This document shows positions 12,267 through 14,909 of a stretch of DNA of 14,909 nt, piece by piece. Every line of letters starts with the position of its first letter. The first letter of the stretch is position 1. Origin of the DNA: JAAEKA01 sp049299095 (GTDB lineage Bacteria > Chloroflexota > Anaerolineae > JAAEKA01); contig JBAQWV010000104.1 of assembly GCA_049299095.1 (NCBI GenBank), positions 1-14,909 on the forward strand, given 5' to 3'. The translations under genes and the position numbers were made by a program. Under the pieces are notes generated by a model that saw only the letters and a list, made by a program, of their open reading frames with translations, was not told the DNA's origin and ran no database searches.

Positions 12267-12725
12267 CTACGCTTTCCGTAAAGCATCCACCTTTTCGGCC
12301 AGCAGGGAAATTTTCTCGCTGAGCAGGTCAATATCGCCCTTGCTGGGGACATTCAGGCGGCCCAGGATCGTTTCGATGCGCTGATCAAGCATCGACTCGG
12401 CGCGCGTGATCTGCTTGTCCGCACTGTCCTGCACCTTTTCCGCGACTCCCTCGGCCTCGCTGCGCTGACGGCGCAGGGTTTCCTTGATCAGACGGCGGCC
12501 ATCCTGCTCGGCGATCTCACCGCGCTCGATCAGGTGCGACACAAAATCTTCAACTTCGTCCTTGGTGAGGGCTACCGCACCGACGCCCGCCAATAAAACA
12601 CGGCGCACAGCCGACACCATGTTTGTAGCTGTCTGCTCAACAGTTTCGCTAATTTCCAATTCTTCAATGCTGTTTTTAGTGTTTGCAACGACATCCGAAA
12701 TGGTCGTTTCAATCTTCTTTGCCAT
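12267..12725 (-). CDS. Phasin, PhaF/PhaI-like granule-associated protein
   Basis: This 152-residue helical protein matches the PhaF/PhaI phasin family, which coats polyhydroxyalkanoate granules. Residues 35-56 form the membrane- or granule-seeking segment VSAVRRVLLAGVGAVALTKDE, followed by R68-G-E-I-A-E and a long charged helix to about 115. The hallmark L124-N-V-P-S-K-G-D-I and a leucine-heptad coiled coil close the protein (LLSEKISLLAEKVDAL). Phasins of this type lack enzymatic activity and control granule number and size. The start at 12725 has GGAGG (12742-12738). An in-frame ATG at 12749 would overlap that site and is not favoured. It is transcribed alone from its own promoter at 12837-12809. 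No polyester synthase gene is in the window. Confidence 0.85.
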   Translation of the reverse strand: MAKKIETTISDVVANTKNSIEELEISETVEQTATNMVSAVRRVLLAGVGAVALTKDEVEDFVSHLIERGEIAEQDGRRLIKETLRRQRSEAEGVAEKVQDSADKQITRAESMLDQRIETILGRLNVPSKGDIDLLSEKISLLAEKVDALRKA

Positions 12726-12751
12726 GATATGTTTGTACCTCCAAGACATGG

Positions 12752-12767
12752 GGACACCAATGTGTCC
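12752..12767. repeat. Inverted repeat GGACAC-N4-GTGTCC in the phasin leader
   Basis: GGACAC (12752-12757) and GTGTCC (12762-12767) are perfect reverse complements around CAAT. The right half belongs to the 12-mer AATGTGTCCAAT (12759-12770) shared with the phaR promoter. It lies between the predicted phasin start site (about 12802) and the ribosome binding site, where a bound repressor would block elongation. It is the best candidate PhaR operator. Confidence 0.5.
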
Positions 12768-12787
12768 AATTTTTAATAATCTATTCG

Positions 12788-12837
12788 ATGACGCACCGCG
12801 TCATTTGGATTATAACACGATCTATTGTACTGGTCAA
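12788..12837 (-). promoter_or_regulatory. Phasin promoter with a palindrome over the start site
   Basis: The minus strand has TTGACC (12837-12832), a 17-bp spacer and perfect TATAAT (12814-12809), 11 of 12 matches. The predicted start, near 12802, falls inside the perfect palindrome ATGACGC-ACC-GCGTCAT (12788-12804). This is a classic place for a repressor operator. The leader is about 77 nt. Confidence 0.68.
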
Positions 12838-13065
12838 GTCCTGAATATCACGAATCAATTCGCGAAAAACGCGCCAAGTAGCGTTCTGCACAAAACAATG
12901 GCACAATAGTGCCTGTCCGTGGTCTCTTCGTCATAAAGAATTCGCAAGTGGGCTGCCGCCTGAAAGCAGGGCGCGGCATCCCACAACAACGCGCTGCACA
13001 CCGCAGCTTACTTCCCAATTCGGTTTGCTGACTTCCACCAAAGACCTTCTTACAGCGAGCAACCT
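12838..13065 (+). other. Upstream region of hyuA with a large hairpin, no gene
   Basis: No convincing coding frame is seen here. GGCAC-AATA-GTGCC (12900-12913) is a perfect short inverted repeat. GTGGGCTGCCGC (12948-12959) pairs with GCGGCATCCCAC (12973-12984) at 11 of 12 positions, and the loop contains an extra CCTG/CAGG pairing that competes for one base of the stem. This makes a stable hairpin about 80 nt before the hyuA ATG. It has no T-run, so it is not a clear terminator. I found no good -35/-10 pair for hyuA and no strong ribosome binding site just before its ATG. No match to a known riboswitch class was recognised. Confidence 0.4.
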
Positions 13066-14909
13066 ATGCGTATCGGCATTGATATTGGCGGCACTTTCAC
13101 CGACTTCGTCCTCTTCGACCCAGCCAGCGGCGATTTACGCACTTTCAAGCGGCTGTCCACACCCGGCGACCCCGCGCGCGCAGTGCTGGCCGGGCTGGGG
13201 CTAGACGATGCCTCCGCGTCCGATGCCATAACGCTGGGCGGCGCGGCTGTAACCACCATCGTTCACGGCTCCACCGTAGCCACCAACGCGCTGCTGGAGC
13301 GCAAAGGCGTGCGCACCGCCTTCGTCGCCACCGCGGGCTTTGGCGATCTGCTCGCTATCGGACGGCAAAACCGCAGCCAGTTGTACGATTTTTTTACCGA
13401 CCGGCCAGCGCCGCTGGTTCCGGCCGCGCTCTGCCGCGAGGTGCGTGAACGCGTCGATCAACACGGCGCAGTCCTGCAACCGCTCGCGGCTGACGAATTG
13501 GCCGCACTCGCCGCAGATTTGACCGCAGCCAACGTTGAGGCGGTCGCGGTTTGCCTGCTCTTTTCCTTTGCCAACCCCGCCCACGAGCAGCAAGTCGGCG
13601 CGGCGCTGCAAACGCTAGGCGTGCCGGTGTCGCTGTCCAGCGCGCTGCTGCCGGAATTCCGCGAATACGAGCGCGCCAGCACCACAGTCATCAACGCCTA
13701 CGTGTCGCCCGTGCTGGATCGTTATCTGGGCGAGTTGGCCGAGCGGCTGCGCGGCTGCGATTTTCGTATCATGCAATCCAACGGCGGCAGCATCGGCGCA
13801 GCCCAGGCGCGCCGCGAGGCGGTCCGTTCGATTCTTTCTGGCCCGGCGGGCGGCGCAGTCGGCGCATTCTACGTAGCCCAGCAAGCAGGCTTCACCAGAA
13901 TCTTGACCTTTGACATGGGCGGCACCTCCACCGATGTGGCTCTGTGCGATCAAGCCATTCGCATCACCAGCGAAGGGGAGATCGGCGGCTTGCCAGTACG
14001 CATCCCCGTGATTGACATTCACACCGTTGGCGCAGGCGGCGGCTCGCTGGCTAGGATGGATGGAGGTGGTGCGCTGCGCGTCGGCCCACACAGCGCCGGA
14101 GCTGTCCCCGGCCCGGCCTGCTATGGTCGCGGCGGCACAACCGCCACCGTCACCGATGCCAACCTCGTGCTGGGCCGTCTGGCCGCAGATCATTTCCTCG
14201 GCGGCGCGTTGCCACTCGACCGCGCAGCCAGCGAAGCGGCGCTCAGCCGGTTGGCCGCGGATGCGGGCCTGTATGCCCAGGGTGAGCTGTCGCCCGCGCA
14301 GGTGGCCGCGCGCGGCGTGGTACAGATCGCCAACGCGCACATGGAGCGGGCGCTGCGCGTCATCTCCGTGGAACGCGGCTTCGACCCGCGCGACTTTGCC
14401 CTGCTTAGCTTCGGCGGTGCGGGTGGCCTGCATGCCTGTGACCTGGCGCGGGCGCTCGGCGTGCGCACCGTACTCGTGCCGCCGGGCGCGTCCACGCTGT
14501 CAGCCTTCGGCATGTTAGCCGCGGACGTGGTAAAAGACTACAGCCAGACGGTGATGCTGCCCGGCACAACGCCCTATGCCGAGTTACGCGCGGCCGCGGC
14601 GATGCTCGAGCAACGCGGCCTGACCGAAGTCGCGGCTGAAGGCGTGCCGCCGGAGCAGATTACCCTGTTCCCACAACTAGACGTGCGCTACCGCGGCCAG
14701 GCCTACGAGCTGACCGTGCCGCTGGATACAGCGTTTGCCGCGGCCTTTCACGCGGAACACGCGCGGGTGTATGGCCGCAACCGTCCCGACGCGCCATTAG
14801 AGATCGTCACCCTGCGGGTGCGCGCGGTGGGCAGCGTGCCGCGTCCGGTGCTGCCCGCGGCCGAGCCGGTAGATGCCCCGGCGACCGCGGCCTTGCTGGA
14901 GGAGCGGCC
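13066..14909 (+). CDS. Hydantoinase/oxoprolinase A subunit (partial, runs off the right edge)
   Basis: The reading frame runs 614 codons to the window end without a stop; family members are usually about 650-700 residues, so most of the gene is present. The ASKHA nucleotide-binding motif opens it (MRIGIDIGGTFTDF), followed by HGSTVATNALLERKG, EFREYERASTT, M236-Q-S-N-G-G, S258-G-P-A-G-G, F282-D-M-G-G-T-S-T-D, DIHTVGAGGGS and VPGPACYGRGG. These define the HyuA family, ATP-dependent enzymes that open cyclic amides such as N-methylhydantoin or 5-oxoproline; related subunits occur in acetone carboxylase. A B-subunit gene would normally follow, beyond the window. The substrate cannot be told. The start is chosen because the family motif begins at the ATG. 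Confidence 0.9.
   Translation, partial: MRIGIDIGGTFTDFVLFDPASGDLRTFKRLSTPGDPARAVLAGLGLDDASASDAITLGGAAVTTIVHGSTVATNALLERKGVRTAFVATAGFGDLLAIGRQNRSQLYDFFTDRPAPLVPAALCREVRERVDQHGAVLQPLAADELAALAADLTAANVEAVAVCLLFSFANPAHEQQVGAALQTLGVPVSLSSALLPEFREYERASTTVINAYVSPVLDRYLGELAERLRGCDFRIMQSNGGSIGAAQARREAVRSILSGPAGGAVGAFYVAQQAGFTRILTFDMGGTSTDVALCDQAIRITSEGEIGGLPVRIPVIDIHTVGAGGGSLARMDGGGALRVGPHSAGAVPGPACYGRGGTTATVTDANLVLGRLAADHFLGGALPLDRAASEAALSRLAADAGLYAQGELSPAQVAARGVVQIANAHMERALRVISVERGFDPRDFALLSFGGAGGLHACDLARALGVRTVLVPPGASTLSAFGMLAADVVKDYSQTVMLPGTTPYAELRAAAAMLEQRGLTEVAAEGVPPEQITLFPQLDVRYRGQAYELTVPLDTAFAAAFHAEHARVYGRNRPDAPLEIVTLRVRAVGSVPRPVLPAAEPVDAPATAALLEER

Overview
The window looks like chromosomal DNA of a GC-rich bacterium. 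I favour a Chloroflexota (Anaerolineae-like) source at modest confidence. The reasons are the mix of PhaR and phasin storage proteins, a mycobacterial-type acyltransferase beside extended SDR proteins, consensus TATAAT promoters, and a response-regulator gene whose promoter sits so close to the ATG that its mRNA may be leaderless. No CRISPR array, tRNA, rRNA, insertion sequence or phage gene was seen. Thirteen complete genes are called, plus one partial gene at each edge.

Left part (1-3300). A GTG-started gene runs leftward out of the window from base 57; its first 19 residues resemble the start of an alpha-glucan phosphorylase, but this is tentative. A control region holding tandem GACATGTC palindromes and a 9-bp inverted repeat separates it from a rightward OmpR-type response regulator and histidine kinase pair (276-2402). 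Next comes a strong consensus promoter, a structured leader of about 218 nt, ribosomal protein S21 (rpsU) and initiation factor IF-1 (infA), closed by a clear rho-independent terminator.

Middle (3300-6180). A 31-bp near-perfect palindrome and a run of nine G precede a promoter and the tight cluster MoxR ATPase, DUF58 protein and two-CBS-domain protein. This looks like a chaperone-type AAA+ module with an added nucleotide-sensing protein. A strong hairpin follows the cluster.

Right-centre (6205-10181, plus strand). There are two extended SDR proteins, the second lacking the catalytic Tyr and Lys; a glycerolipid acyltransferase with an N-terminal Cys/His cluster; and an SCP2-type lipid-binding protein. 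The second SDR gene and the acyltransferase gene overlap by ATGA.

Right (10178-12840, minus strand). A phasin, a PhaR-type regulator and a patatin-like lipase converge on the lipid genes with stop codons that overlap by 4 nt. The PhaR protein carries the same two short motifs as the phasin, which suggests a PhaR-phasin hybrid. An identical 12-mer lies upstream of both genes and is a candidate PhaR operator. Taken together, 7.3-12.8 kb reads as a lipid or polyester storage-granule locus: acyl transfer and lipid binding on one strand, and granule coat, granule-sensing repressor and hydrolase on the other.

The window ends inside a hydantoinase/oxoprolinase A-subunit gene (13066 onward) that is preceded by a structured leader.
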